A stretch of DNA of 64,000 nt. It comes from Aurantiochytrium sp. KH105. Its lineage: Eukaryota; Sar; Bigyra; Thraustochytrida; Thraustochytriidae. The stretch lies in NCBI GenBank assembly GCA_003116975.1, contig BGKB01000102.1:170876-234875 (forward strand), in the 5' to 3' direction. A model generated the notes under the pieces. The model was given only the letters and a program-made list of their open reading frames with translations, was not told the DNA's origin and ran no database searches. Shown in pieces: positions 10,901 through 20,370 of this stretch (the stretch's first letter is position 1; each line of letters starts with the position of its first letter). The position numbers and the translations under genes are program-made.

Positions 10901-11445
10901 CTCCCTCCAACGTTGTTGTGGTCCTCGACACCTTCTTTGACAAGTCTCTGCTGTACGGCCAGGTTGCTCGCGAAGTCACTAGCCGTGTGCAGAAGCTCCG
11001 CAAGGCTGCTGGCGTCAAGCTCGAGGACGTCCTCGACGTCTACTACGGTGTCGAGGGCGACGCCGACGCTGTGCAAATCGTGCATGAATCCATTCAGGCT
11101 GAGAGCGAGTACGTCACTTCGGTCATTCGCCAGCGCTTGCATCCGGTGTCTGTCTGCCCCAGCTACGCCCCTGTGTTGGCTACCAACACGGACGAGGTCA
11201 ACGACACGCAGTTTACCGTGATTCTCTGCAACCCGTGCCCCATTGTAGCCAAGCCTGACGCGCTCGCCAAGTCTCTTGGCGTCGATGCCGCCGTGGCCCA
11301 ATCTCTCACAAGCTGCATTGCCTCGATGGACTACGAATGGCTCAAGAAGGAGGCCAGCTCCTCGCTCGAGCTCACGCTCGATGGCAAGCTCTACAAGCTT
11401 GAGGCCGGAACCCATTACTTTCTCTCCGTCGACCAGGTCCCCTAA
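7945..11445 (+). CDS. IARS1: Isoleucyl-tRNA synthetase, cytosolic type
   Basis: Class Ia aminoacyl-tRNA synthetase that charges tRNA(Ile) in cytosolic translation; 1,166 residues in one exon. The HIGH-type motif HYGH is at residues 73-76 and the KMSKR loop at 625-629 (followed by LKNYPDP). The CP1 editing domain is recognisable from TTPWTLPSN at about 242-250. The long C-terminal half (anticodon-binding and extension) has the length of the eukaryotic cytosolic enzyme, and there is no organellar presequence, so this is the cytosolic enzyme. The ATG lies in AAGATGG, a good initiation context. Codon use is strongly C/G-ending, consistent with high expression. This bias also leaves a 1,289-codon antisense frame open, which is not a gene. 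Confidence 0.97.
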   Translation: MATTKDEEGAGENGSASFEHVSDRFSFPTMEREVLEFWEESDAFQKSMQMAIEEGRPEYTFYDGPPFATGMPHYGHILAGTIKDIVTRYASLTGYHVSRRFGWDCHGLPVEYEIDKKLGITGSDDVAKMGIAKYNAECRSIVTRYCSEWERIVKRMGRWIDFQNDYKTMEPWYMESVWWVFKTIFEKDLVYKGFRVMPYSTGCTTPLSNFEATSNYKDVSDPAVVVAFPLKEDPEVAFVAWTTTPWTLPSNMALCVNPEFTYVQIKDLASGKQYILAKDRLSQLYPKMLKQKAKYKGGEWEIVKEFLGKDLEGKEYEPLFPYFADWEKAFRVLVDGYVTDDSGTGIVHNAPGFGEDDYRVCMEQGVIVAGGDLPCPVDADGRFTKEITDFVGRYVKEADNDICAAVKAAGRLVNKNSIMHSYPFCWRSDTPLIYRAVPSWFVRLDPIKENLLQNNLETYWVPATVKEKRFHNWLVQARDWNISRNRYWGTPLPIWMSDDEEEIVVIGSIEELQELSGREVTDLHRESIDDITIPSKQGKGVLRRIPEVFDCWFESGSMPYAQLHYPFENKERFEKGFPADFIAEGLDQTRGWFYTLMVLSTALFSRPAMKNLIVNGLVLAEDGKKMSKRLKNYPDPMNVVESYGADALRLYLINSPVVRAEPLRFSEDGVLQNVKEIFNPWYNAYRFLTQNVARAERDNSGWTFDRSIAFETARGSQNIMDRWIQASLNGLIKFVRQEMEAYRLYTVVPRLVDFIDNLTNMYVRLNRSRLKGGMADSNEDDTKVGLYCLYTVLLSLSKLMAPFTPFFAEFLYRRLARPDDERKASVHYLSIPEVDESLIDEKMVMRMRHLREIITAGRLARGNELPLKRPLRELIIANKDQETLDDILTLKEYIEIELNVRKVSVTTDEQQFCKLSAKANGALLGVILGKKFGPINKAVQKLSHEELAAFQESGKMTVEDVELTTDQVFLNRVVVADESKYKAKVTPSNVVVVLDTFFDKSLLYGQVAREVTSRVQKLRKAAGVKLEDVLDVYYGVEGDADAVQIVHESIQAESEYVTSVIRQRLHPVSVCPSYAPVLATNTDEVNDTQFTVILCNPCPIVAKPDALAKSLGVDAAVAQSLTSCIASMDYEWLKKEASSSLELTLDGKLYKLEAGTHYFLSVDQVP

Positions 11446-11475
11446 ATCGATAAGCAGCCGATATTTTCAATGATC

Positions 11476-11529
11476 GATCTTGATCTTGATCTTGATCTTG
11501 ATCTTGATCTTGATCTTGATCTTGATCTT
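11476..11529 (+). repeat. (GATCTT)9 hexanucleotide repeat
   Basis: Nine uninterrupted copies of GATCTT start 31 bases after the IleRS stop codon, in the 279-base gap between convergent genes, so probably within one or both 3' UTRs. Because the unit is six bases long it reads as Leu-Asp or Asp-Gln in every pass and creates spurious short frames. Confidence 0.95.
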
Positions 11530-11724
11530 GAGGTAGGCCAAAGACTTTTCCGAAAGAAAAATGAAAAGTCACCAAGACAGCCAAAGTTTGCTCGACATTT
11601 TTCCCCCTTTATTTGGTGGGTAGCGGGCAAAGACGTGATCAAGTTGCATGTGTTGTTATTATTTATGCACATGGCCAGATCGCTCGGGCAGTCTCGATTG
11701 CTCGAGCAAGAATGTGTTCGTGAT

Positions 11725-14502
11725 TCACAAAAGTCTTTGTCTTTTGCCGAGAACTGATTTGCCCACAGGAGAAGACGCCGACGATGTGGATTCTGCTTGG
11801 CCCTCGAGCGCTAAAAATTGTCGTAGCGTTCCCAACGCGTCGGGAAAGCGCACTTGCAGCTGGTCTTGCAAAGCACGTAACGCCTGCGCGGCAGCGCTGC
11901 GAGAGTCGGCGCTTGCTTGCTTGGCATGCGACCTAAAATACAGTTTCATCAAATCAGTAAGTAGACCATTCGTCGGTTGACCTTGACTTTGCACCGCTTG
12001 GTTGCCAACAGCATCTTTTACAGCCAACCTTTCGTGAACCACGAGAATATCTACAACGATGTGTTGTTGCTGAGGCTGCGCACTTTTCCGGATGCCAATC
12101 ATGCGCCGCATTTCCACGGTCTGGCCCGAAACGTTGCGCTCTTCAATCACGCCTACTTTGCGCTGCACACGCAGCGAACCTGACGTCTCCAGAGCGAAAA
12201 ATTCCGGCACCTGCGAAAGTACCTCAGTAAGCGAGACTGAATTATTGCCCACACTAACAAGAACTCGTTCATACATGCCTTGCCAAATCTCAGGAACCTC
12301 CACATGCAATACGTCAAACTCTTTGCTCACTGGATGTGAGGGATGCGAGGAAGCGCTTTCACGCTGCGACGTCGGCATGGGAAAGGCCTTGGGATGATCG
12401 TCTCTTTCCTCTGGCTGACGAGGACAATCTACTGGTTGGCTTGGACTCATTTTTGAAACTTTGAGCTGATGAGTGCTGTTCTCTTTCTCTTCTTTCAGTT
12501 GCTGGTGCTGCTGCTGCTGCGAGTGACGGCAAAGTCTGCCATCCATAAGCGCCGCCAACATACCCATTCGCTGCAGTGAAGAAACCTCAAGCATTGCCGA
12601 AAGACTCGCTGGCGTTTCCGTGGAGTTCATCACCTCCACGCCATACGTTTTCACCAAGGCTCGAGCAACGGCAAAGGTCATTCCTGGGACGAGACATAGC
12701 TCGCGCACGCGATGTCGCTCTTCGGATGTAAAGTTGAGAAAGAAACGCGTCAACTCCCGGTGCACCGCAGGCATGACGCCAACAGGGGCCTTGGCACTAA
12801 TGATATCCTTTGGCGCATTCGCAAAAGACGCTAACGTCGACGTACTTAGCGACGCATATGTGACTGCTGATATGGTGAGCGCCGTGCGACGAAGAGGGCC
12901 TTTGTTTGGCAACTTGTGAGCCAAGAGCTCCACAGTCTCGAGCCATTCGGGGTAGGGCGTCTCGTCCCTCTTCGCAGGCTTCCGCGCAGCCACAACGTGT
13001 CGAAAAGAAAAGGTAGATGTGCGGTCATCATGATCAACATTTTCCCACAAGTTCTCGCCAGCACTACGATATGTTCGTTGCGACACAGAGAGCAGCGGAG
13101 ACTCTGGCTCTGAGCTTTTCGTGCTCATATGTAGCTTCGAAGTTGGCGTATCAAAGCCTGGTGCCTGCGCAGAAGGAGTACCCGCTTCGTTCGGCCCTCG
13201 AACATTACTCGCTTGAGGAGTCATTGGCTCTTGCTTTGCTGCTGGCTCTGGAGCATCTACCTGGATCAAAGGTGGCGTCTGAGGAAAAGGATTTGACTGC
13301 ATCGAGTTCTGTGTTGTCGCGCAATTTGCTTTTTCTAATTCTTGCTTGAAGAGCGACTCCTGAGAGCCAGACTGAGCCGATGAAGATGACATATTCGAGG
13401 ACAAAGATCGCTGAGATAAAAGAGACGGGGGCTTTTGTTTTGGATGCGGTGCATCCACGGGCACTTGACCTGCTGCAAGCTTGTTCGACGAGACGTTTGC
13501 TTCTCTTTTACTATTCAGAGGGTTGATGGTTGTGCCAGAGACGACTGGGGAGACAACCGCCGAAACAGTCTTAACTTGATGCTCGCCATCGGAGAGAACG
13601 TTGACGTTGTCGTCTTCTAAGTTGCCCTCATCATCTGAATCGCGCCCATCCTCTAAATCGCTTTCATCCAACGTTTCCACCAGCATCGTGGGCTTGAATT
13701 TCGGCGCGGCAGCGCTCGTCTTCTGCACATTGGGATATTGTGGAGCACCCTTGATACTAGTTTCCTTCACTCCGTTATCGTGCGCCCCATCTTTTGCTTC
13801 AAGAACTCTTTCGTGCTTGAAACTTTCGCTTGTTGAGGACCTTTCTTCGTTTGGCTTTTGTGTTTGATTTTCAGCTGTTTCCCCTCGATGTGAAGTTTCC
13901 AGGATCTTTGGCTTGGGGCTTCCCGCTTTGTCATTCAACACATTTGCGAGCGTCTGCGACGTAGGACTCTCAGCTGTTTCTTGGTTGGTGTGCTTGTCAG
14001 ACTCTGGTCTTGGGCTTTCGGACGTGACTCGTTTGGGTTCTTCAGTTCTCCTCTGTTTGTGAGTGTCAATGGAGGAACTCTTGTCAATGGCTTGATCGAA
14101 ATCTTTGTGATTCTCTTCTTTTGCTGATTCGTCGACGTCTTCGACTTGCTTGGGTCTGTCCTTTGGAACTTCTGCAGATGAAGGGGCGAGATTTAGGTGA
14201 TCCTTACTGCCTTCCGGAACGTCCACCTCTGGCGCATCGTCTGCTTCCTGCGTGGCTACGGAAGCGATGCTAAAGTCTGCCTGAGCTGGTGCGATGATCG
14301 ATTCGTTCGAGGCGCCGGTCACAAGATCGCTGTTTGCCTCCTCCCCCTCCTCCGCAGCCGCCGCTGCCGCGCGGTCCAGACGTCCGAAAAAACCCAGTAG
14401 CTTTTGGAGTGCAGCTTCAGCCTCGGCATCGTCGTTGTCATCATTGCGCTTGGTGTCGTTGTCAAAGTCGTCGTCACTGTCGAGGGCGCCTCTTTCTCCC
14501 AT
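11725..14502 (-). CDS. Unrecognised 925-residue protein with acidic, low-complexity N-terminus
   Basis: I do not recognise a family. The start is the ATG at 14502 (MGERGALDSDDD); the frame is open further upstream only via non-ATG codons. Residues ~1-550 are low-complexity, rich in Glu, Asp, Ser, Lys and Gln, and probably disordered. A globular segment follows (about 550-680, starting near YPEWLETVELL). It includes LVPGMTFAVARALVKTYG, which has the spacing of a helix-hairpin-helix turn (weak, inference). After a Gln-rich linker, a second compact region (about 730-900, EIWQGMYERVLVSV onward) looks like a mixed alpha/beta domain. The C-terminus is basic (GKRQRLL), a possible nuclear localisation signal. 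It is tandem with the USP gene, 248 bases downstream of its stop. A nuclear, nucleic-acid-associated role is a guess. Confidence 0.7.
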   Translation of the reverse strand: MGERGALDSDDDFDNDTKRNDDNDDAEAEAALQKLLGFFGRLDRAAAAAAEEGEEANSDLVTGASNESIIAPAQADFSIASVATQEADDAPEVDVPEGSKDHLNLAPSSAEVPKDRPKQVEDVDESAKEENHKDFDQAIDKSSSIDTHKQRRTEEPKRVTSESPRPESDKHTNQETAESPTSQTLANVLNDKAGSPKPKILETSHRGETAENQTQKPNEERSSTSESFKHERVLEAKDGAHDNGVKETSIKGAPQYPNVQKTSAAAPKFKPTMLVETLDESDLEDGRDSDDEGNLEDDNVNVLSDGEHQVKTVSAVVSPVVSGTTINPLNSKREANVSSNKLAAGQVPVDAPHPKQKPPSLLSQRSLSSNMSSSSAQSGSQESLFKQELEKANCATTQNSMQSNPFPQTPPLIQVDAPEPAAKQEPMTPQASNVRGPNEAGTPSAQAPGFDTPTSKLHMSTKSSEPESPLLSVSQRTYRSAGENLWENVDHDDRTSTFSFRHVVAARKPAKRDETPYPEWLETVELLAHKLPNKGPLRRTALTISAVTYASLSTSTLASFANAPKDIISAKAPVGVMPAVHRELTRFFLNFTSEERHRVRELCLVPGMTFAVARALVKTYGVEVMNSTETPASLSAMLEVSSLQRMGMLAALMDGRLCRHSQQQQHQQLKEEKENSTHQLKVSKMSPSQPVDCPRQPEERDDHPKAFPMPTSQRESASSHPSHPVSKEFDVLHVEVPEIWQGMYERVLVSVGNNSVSLTEVLSQVPEFFALETSGSLRVQRKVGVIEERNVSGQTVEMRRMIGIRKSAQPQQQHIVVDILVVHERLAVKDAVGNQAVQSQGQPTNGLLTDLMKLYFRSHAKQASADSRSAAAQALRALQDQLQVRFPDALGTLRQFLALEGQAESTSSASSPVGKSVLGKRQRLL

Positions 14503-14750
14503 TGCAACGACGTGGTCAGTCTCGGGAACTTCGACAGCGGCACGACCGGCTTGGACCGCAAGACCGCAAGCCGGGCCTCGTTTGCAGCGACATTGTCCAA
14601 GAAAGAGAAAACTCAAGAGAGAACAACAACAGAAAGAGAAAAAGACATCGGAAAAAAGAAACTATTTGTTGCTGTTTGTTGGATGGAAAAAGGTTGTGGA
14701 CTCGGACTTCGCCAGATGTCAAGCTTGGTGATGGGATGGGGTGACACTCC

Positions 14751-17700
14751 TTACGAGAAATCCGCAAAAGCAAGATCTCCGTCGCCGCCAAGCCTGAGCT
14801 CCGCCTCAGCACCGAAGGAGTAGGACATGTAGTTCTGTGGCGCGGACACCTTGCGCATCTCAGCGGCTTCAGCCTGAAGTTTGCGCTCGAGCATGTCTGC
14901 GCAGGTGTCGAAAATGGCACTTCCAGGTTTACTACCTGGCGCAAGATCTGCGATGCGAACGTAGCCAATAAGCTCACCGTGCTGCAGCTTGCGCTTATTT
15001 GCATCGGCCCGGTCGCGCTTAATCTTTGCCTTGCTCTTCTTGGCAGTGGGACGAGAGTCTTGCCCGTTGCTGCCGCCGCCAACTTGAGCCTCTGCTTTGC
15101 GCAGAATCTCCCACTTGTGCGCCTTTGCGTCATGCCGCGCAAAAACAAGATCATCTGCACTAGTGCCGATGAGTTTTGCCGCACATTCTGGAATGCTGGT
15201 TTCTTCATCAGGACCCATTGCGAGTTCGCGAATGCTCCGGGTGCGAGCGCCTTCAGAGCTCGGAGAAACCTCGCAGAGCCAAAGATGAACACGCTTCTTT
15301 TTGCCTTTGGTGCGAGCATAGTCCCGGCTCGGATGCAGCACGATTGGAATGGGCACGCGGGAGGGTGTCGATTTGGACCCGAGCTTAAAGGGGATTGATT
15401 TGGCAAAAATTAAAGTCGTGGGGAGGCTTTTTTCGAGCTGTGCCGAATATTCAAGCTTGCGTAATAGCATATTGCTGGCGAGGACCGCAAGGGCCATCTC
15501 GCGACATCGAGGTGGCGCCAAAGGACCATCGACAGCCGCGCACGTGAGAAGACCTCGCGCGATGGCGCCGCGCAGAGACACTTGCACCTCTCGCTCGGTC
15601 AAGCGAATCTCTGGAACAGAAAGCTCCGCTTCGCCAGTCTCCTCATTCCACAAATACACGGCGAGACTCGCAATGCCATCAACAGGAGTTTTGCCTCGTT
15701 CAACAAGCAAGACGTCTGCTCCTCGGACATCCTGCAAAACATCTTGCAGCGTGTTTGGAAGAAGGGGCAAGCACTCCGCAGGAGGACCCAGTGTTTTCCA
15801 CAGGCTTGCAACAGCCTCATGCTGCTCCAGCGCGGGAGAAGCGAGCGCCGTCTGTACATCGAGATCGTGATCCAAGCACACTCCGCCCAGGTTGCGCAGC
15901 GATTTCAGAATTTCGTCTGAATTCCCGAGCTGCACGTCCTCGCGTGAAATGTAGTCCGCGACACGCGCAGTGAGAAGGGCATTTGCCTCCTCGTCTGGGA
16001 ACTCGCTGATTTTAGCCTCTGCAAGAAGATCGCGCGCCTCACCAAGCCAGTTCGTCAAACGCAAGCGCCACTCGTCAGACTCAACTTTGGCATCGCCCTC
16101 GCCCTCGCCCTCTCCATTCTCCTCATCCATTGCGAGAGTTGGCAAGAGGGCGTCCAGCGCATCTTGTTTCATGGCCTCGAGAGTCATGGAATGCGCCACC
16201 GTCCAAGTCACAGGCTTGCTACGTTGAACATTCGCCGTGGTTCCCAATGAGGAGGTCGTTTGCAGAGACAGACTTGTCGGGTCGTTGTTTCGCACAAGAG
16301 TAAATTTGATCGATTCAGAAACGGAAGCTTGTGCCTGAATTGGTTCGAGAGGCAGCCATCCGTCCGCATTCGTGTCACCGCCGGCTTCGAGCATCGGCGC
16401 CCCAGCACCAGCACCAGCACCTCCATCAGCAGCAGCGGCAGTAGCAGCAGCTACTTCTTCCTGCGCTGAAAATATAGAAGTAAACTTCAAGGAAGTGTTT
16501 TGCGGCAACGCAAAGAGCATCGCATCATCCTCAATAATGCGACATGGGCTTGAATTCGTGATGAGGCACGCCTCCGCTGGGGATGTACATGAATAAACTG
16601 CTGCAAGACGAGCAAGAACTTCTCCAAGTTTGTCGTCTTCGTTTTCCGGATCAACGGTGACTTCAATTGCTCCTGAGGAGCTCACTTCCTCGCCAGGCCA
16701 AGTGTTTGCAACATAGAGTTTGATGACTCGCTTCCGACGTGCAAGTTCATCCTGCACGGCGACGGCAGATTCTGCGTAAAACACCTCGCGGTCCTTGAGA
16801 TCCTCAAGTGAGACTGCTGCCGTGCCGAGGTCGACCACAGATTTCGTTTCCGCATCGTCGCCACCGTTTTCGTTGGCCTCGGGGCTCTGACTGCTTCTTT
16901 GAGCGATGAAAAGGGACGATGATTGTGCAGCAGCACCTGGAAGATTATGAAGCACATGACGTTTCATCTGCTCCATTACAGCCTCCTTGGGTCGTCCCTG
17001 TGCAAACCATAGTTTTGTAGAGTCTCGCGAAGGAACAAGTGTCAAATACACCTGTGCAGGTTCTCCGTTCGGACCAACAAGAATTGGCGTTTCTTCGGCC
17101 GCAAGTGCGCCTGCTGGACAGACGAGAATGTGCGCGGAAGGGTCTGAAATGCCTGCGAGAAAACTGTCGAGCGTCTCTTGGGGGGCACTGTCTGAAATCT
17201 CCGCCAGAGCATAGCGGCCCATATTACTATTTCCGCCAGTCTTTTCCTTTTCTTCGTCTCGACTTTGCACTTCCCTGGCTTTGCTGAGAATAAAGACTCG
17301 GCATTTCTTAACTGAGGATGAGTCGGCCTCACGGCAGCTGCTCTCAATCAGTGAAGTCCTCGCCTCCAGGACGCTCGCGCGCGCGTCAATGTCAACTTCA
17401 TTGTCCGCATTCCCAAGTCCCATGCGACCCGAAATCAAATGTACAAACGGATCCTTCCACTCTGCATCATTGCCAAGAACGTGGACATGGAACTTGGTGA
17501 GATGACGCAGGTCCTCGAAGCGTTCCCAGCGTTCGCGAAGCTGGCGGTTCGACTGTTCTGTTGCAGCCTTCCAAAATGCTGGTACCATCGCAGAAAGGAT
17601 CGAGTTCGTCCCGACGGAAACGGCATCTCTCCTGCCGTAGACAAGAAGATAAGCGCAGCTTCTCCCAGAAAATGTCTGCGCGAGCTCCCCAGTCGACACT

Positions 17701-19490
17701 TTGTGTACTTGCGTATCATTGAATTTATACCACGTTCCCCAGGAGCTGTTGCTGGTGCGCTTGGGGCGTTTCTTGCGCATAGATTTTTCCGATTTGCCAT
17801 CGGAGTCGCCATTCTCATTTTCACCGGCGTCTTCAATATCTACATTTTCTTTCACGGACTCTTCTTGCCGCCGCCGTGCAGACTTGCGTCTTGGCTTTTC
17901 TACGACCTGCCATTCCCCTGCAGCAGCAGGAGGAGGAGGAGGAGGACACGGTGGCGCTTCGTCCTCCCCAGCCGTCTGCGTCTCGTCAGCAGGGTGGTGC
18001 CAGTCGCCTTCTTTCCCATTTTCCGTGTGCGAGAGTGCGTCCATGCGCTCTGGACATAGTGCGTCGACACGCAAATAGCACATGTAATGACCGCCGTAGC
18101 CTGTGCCAGCGTGCGAGATAATGCCAACCAGCGCGTATGAGGCGTCACTTTCGTCATTCATGCAGCTGTCGTCAATGTTCTTCCTTGCGCGAGACACATC
18201 ATCATCTGAATCGCCAAGGTTTGTTGCCTCATCGGGCCTGTCCAATGAAGACATCTCATTCTCATCTTGATCATCGTCCCCGCCGTCTTGATCCATGCCA
18301 TCTGCAAGATCACGATCTTGGCATGTGGAATTCGCGACGAGCGTGGCATCCGGGGCAAATTTGCGAGCATCGAGGCTGGTCGGAAACTCAAAACGAGTCG
18401 AGATCTTGACGCGGCGGCCAGTGTTGTAGTTGAACTTGAAACGGTTCAAATTGAGGAAAAGGTACGGGGGCAGACGCGTGAGCGTTTGCGAGAGCTCTTT
18501 TTCCGTCACATCTCCACATGCATCGCACTTGTATGCATTTGAACCGTCCAAACGTTCAGGTTCGCCGCAATACTGGGCTTGCAAAGAAGCTTCCAAATCA
18601 GAAAAGCCATCAACATTGACAAATAAAGTCATAAAGGGTGTTTCGCGCCCAGACGTGTGGCCACAATCGACGCAACGCACAGCGTTTTCTTTGGCGTGGC
18701 CGATAAAGGTATCCTTTACAAGTGTGGCTTGCGAGGTCCCGACGAGCTCTGCATGCACGCGCTCGAGTAGTTTGGTGACCAATTCGTGCACATCGTGTTG
18801 CATTACCGCCTGGGAGCCGCCCCACTCGAAAGCGCCCTGCGTCAGGGCAACGGTAGAGACATAGCGTTCCAGCGAGGTGTCAAGGCGCGCGAAAAGACCC
18901 TGAAGCTCGCGAAGTCCAGCTCGCTTCATTTGTTTGGATTTGCTGGGCTTCGGGTCGTCTTCCGTAATATCGGCCTGGTGATGACTCAAGGTGTTTTCCT
19001 TGTTGTCGCAATCTATGTCCCCTTGCGCCCTTTGCCCTGTGCTCGTCGATGCGCTGTTAGAATTTGCGGAGGGAGATTTCTCGCAGCCAAGCTCGTTTTC
19101 GGCATCGAGGGCATAGATGCCTTGCTTAAAGCGAGGCAAGAGATAAAGCGTCTGCAGCAGAGAATTGAGATAGCACGTGCCGCCCTGGTTCATGAGGCCG
19201 GCGAAGTCGGCGAGCGAAGCTCGGGCTTCATCTGGCGCCTGAGGCGGCGGGATCCGTGGACCTCTCTCCAACGATCGACTCTGCGTGAACGGAACATCTG
19301 CGTCGAACAAGCTGAACATGCTCAAGTCCGCGTCGGTGATGTGGTCCGAACCAAACGTATCTTCCCTATCTCCTCCTCTCTGGCCATTCCGCTTGCCGTT
19401 GTCGTCGTCGTCGTCGTCGTCGAAGAGCGATCCCATGAGCCAGGCCGAGTCGTCGGCCTCGAGCGTTGAAGCATCGGCCCAGCCGGACAT
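14751..19490 (-). CDS. Ubiquitin-specific protease, USP40-like
   Basis: Cysteine protease that removes ubiquitin; 1,579 residues from an ATG at 19490. The USP Cys box (LMNQGGTCYLNS) gives nucleophile Cys106, and the His box (GYGGHYMCYL) gives His468. Asp follows in WYKFNDTQV. Two CxxC pairs (CVDCGH and CDACGD) form the zinc-binding fingers. The catalytic domain therefore looks active. It carries acidic insertions before the His box and a Pro-rich/basic insertion (PPPPPPPAAAGEW...KSARRRQEE) between the His box and Asp. The ~950-residue C-terminal half has weak ubiquitin-like-domain patterns, as in USP40/USP7. The very N-terminus has an Asp run. It is head-to-head with the HECT ligase gene, 880 bases apart. 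Confidence 0.9.
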   Translation of the reverse strand: MSGWADASTLEADDSAWLMGSLFDDDDDDDNGKRNGQRGGDREDTFGSDHITDADLSMFSLFDADVPFTQSRSLERGPRIPPPQAPDEARASLADFAGLMNQGGTCYLNSLLQTLYLLPRFKQGIYALDAENELGCEKSPSANSNSASTSTGQRAQGDIDCDNKENTLSHHQADITEDDPKPSKSKQMKRAGLRELQGLFARLDTSLERYVSTVALTQGAFEWGGSQAVMQHDVHELVTKLLERVHAELVGTSQATLVKDTFIGHAKENAVRCVDCGHTSGRETPFMTLFVNVDGFSDLEASLQAQYCGEPERLDGSNAYKCDACGDVTEKELSQTLTRLPPYLFLNLNRFKFNYNTGRRVKISTRFEFPTSLDARKFAPDATLVANSTCQDRDLADGMDQDGGDDDQDENEMSSLDRPDEATNLGDSDDDVSRARKNIDDSCMNDESDASYALVGIISHAGTGYGGHYMCYLRVDALCPERMDALSHTENGKEGDWHHPADETQTAGEDEAPPCPPPPPPAAAGEWQVVEKPRRKSARRRQEESVKENVDIEDAGENENGDSDGKSEKSMRKKRPKRTSNSSWGTWYKFNDTQVHKVSTGELAQTFSGRSCAYLLVYGRRDAVSVGTNSILSAMVPAFWKAATEQSNRQLRERWERFEDLRHLTKFHVHVLGNDAEWKDPFVHLISGRMGLGNADNEVDIDARASVLEARTSLIESSCREADSSSVKKCRVFILSKAREVQSRDEEKEKTGGNSNMGRYALAEISDSAPQETLDSFLAGISDPSAHILVCPAGALAAEETPILVGPNGEPAQVYLTLVPSRDSTKLWFAQGRPKEAVMEQMKRHVLHNLPGAAAQSSSLFIAQRSSQSPEANENGGDDAETKSVVDLGTAAVSLEDLKDREVFYAESAVAVQDELARRKRVIKLYVANTWPGEEVSSSGAIEVTVDPENEDDKLGEVLARLAAVYSCTSPAEACLITNSSPCRIIEDDAMLFALPQNTSLKFTSIFSAQEEVAAATAAAADGGAGAGAGAPMLEAGGDTNADGWLPLEPIQAQASVSESIKFTLVRNNDPTSLSLQTTSSLGTTANVQRSKPVTWTVAHSMTLEAMKQDALDALLPTLAMDEENGEGEGEGDAKVESDEWRLRLTNWLGEARDLLAEAKISEFPDEEANALLTARVADYISREDVQLGNSDEILKSLRNLGGVCLDHDLDVQTALASPALEQHEAVASLWKTLGPPAECLPLLPNTLQDVLQDVRGADVLLVERGKTPVDGIASLAVYLWNEETGEAELSVPEIRLTEREVQVSLRGAIARGLLTCAAVDGPLAPPRCREMALAVLASNMLLRKLEYSAQLEKSLPTTLIFAKSIPFKLGSKSTPSRVPIPIVLHPSRDYARTKGKKKRVHLWLCEVSPSSEGARTRSIRELAMGPDEETSIPECAAKLIGTSADDLVFARHDAKAHKWEILRKAEAQVGGGSNGQDSRPTAKKSKAKIKRDRADANKRKLQHGELIGYVRIADLAPGSKPGSAIFDTCADMLERKLQAEAAEMRKVSAPQNYMSYSFGAEAELRLGGDGDLAFADFS

Positions 19491-20370
19491 CGTCCCCGTC
19501 TCACGAATTTAGCTGTCCACCTCGCGCGAGGCCCGCGTCTCCGTCGCCAGCCCCGCCGGCTGCCCCTCCCGCCTCGCGCAAATCGATCGATTGCTCGAAC
19601 TCGATCTTGGCACGGAAATCCTTCGGAAAGCATCGAGAAAAGGGACCCCAAAACTCTCCCGATCTGGGGCTCGAACAAACCTGACCGGACCCTGACCGGG
19701 CGCGGAAAGACCGCAAAGAGACCTAAGGGCCGGGAGAGTTTCCGGGAAAGGGACCCAAACGCGGCGCGAGGCGGCGGCCGCGCCTCACTCACGCACTCAC
19801 AGTCGGTCACCAAAAGCGAATTCGAATCCAATCCGGACCCTGCGCGCGCGGCGAGGCTCGCGCGAGGGCTGCACGCTCGGTCGCTCGCTCGATCGCTCGC
19901 GCGCACGCCCGCGCGCCGGAGCAGGCGGGGCTGCCGCGAGTGCCCGGCCTCCCGTCCGCGCGGCGGCAGGCTCGCGAAGCGCAGAAAGAGGCGAAGAGGC
20001 CGGCCGGCACGGTCGATCCGAGAGTCCGCACCGACGACGACGAGGACGACGACGAGGACGACGCCGACGACGACAAGGAGCGGCAGCGCAGAATCTCTCG
20101 CGCGGCGAGCGCCTGGCGCGACGCAGCGTGCGCCGGGCGACTTTCATTCCACCCCGAAAGCGCGAGCTCGACGTGCGGGGCGGAAACTGCGGCACGACGC
20201 ACGAACCGAGAGAACGAGAAGAAACAAAACCTCCTCGCGGGCTCGGAAAGAGAGCGCCCCGAGACGAAAGCAGAGACGAACTCTCCGTGTGGCCCTGCTC
20301 GCGCGCGGCGAGTCGGCGGGAGTCGGGGTGTGGCGCAAGGCCTTAGACGAAAACGTGAAGCGGGGAAATC
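19491..20370. promoter_or_regulatory. Divergent promoter between deubiquitinase and HECT ligase
   Basis: An 880-base GC-rich gap with no supported gene. It contains CGCTCGCTCGAT-type repeats near 19880-19905 and a GACGAC/GAGGAC run near 20034-20075. The two start codons face away from each other, so the gap must supply both promoters and 5' leaders. No TATA-like element could be assigned with confidence. Confidence 0.5.

Noticed and set aside
7546-11415. 1,289-codon reverse-strand open frame opposite the IleRS gene
   Set aside because: It is the mirror of a highly biased coding strand (C/G-ending codons). Its translation has no recognisable domain, and the plus-strand IleRS is unmistakable.
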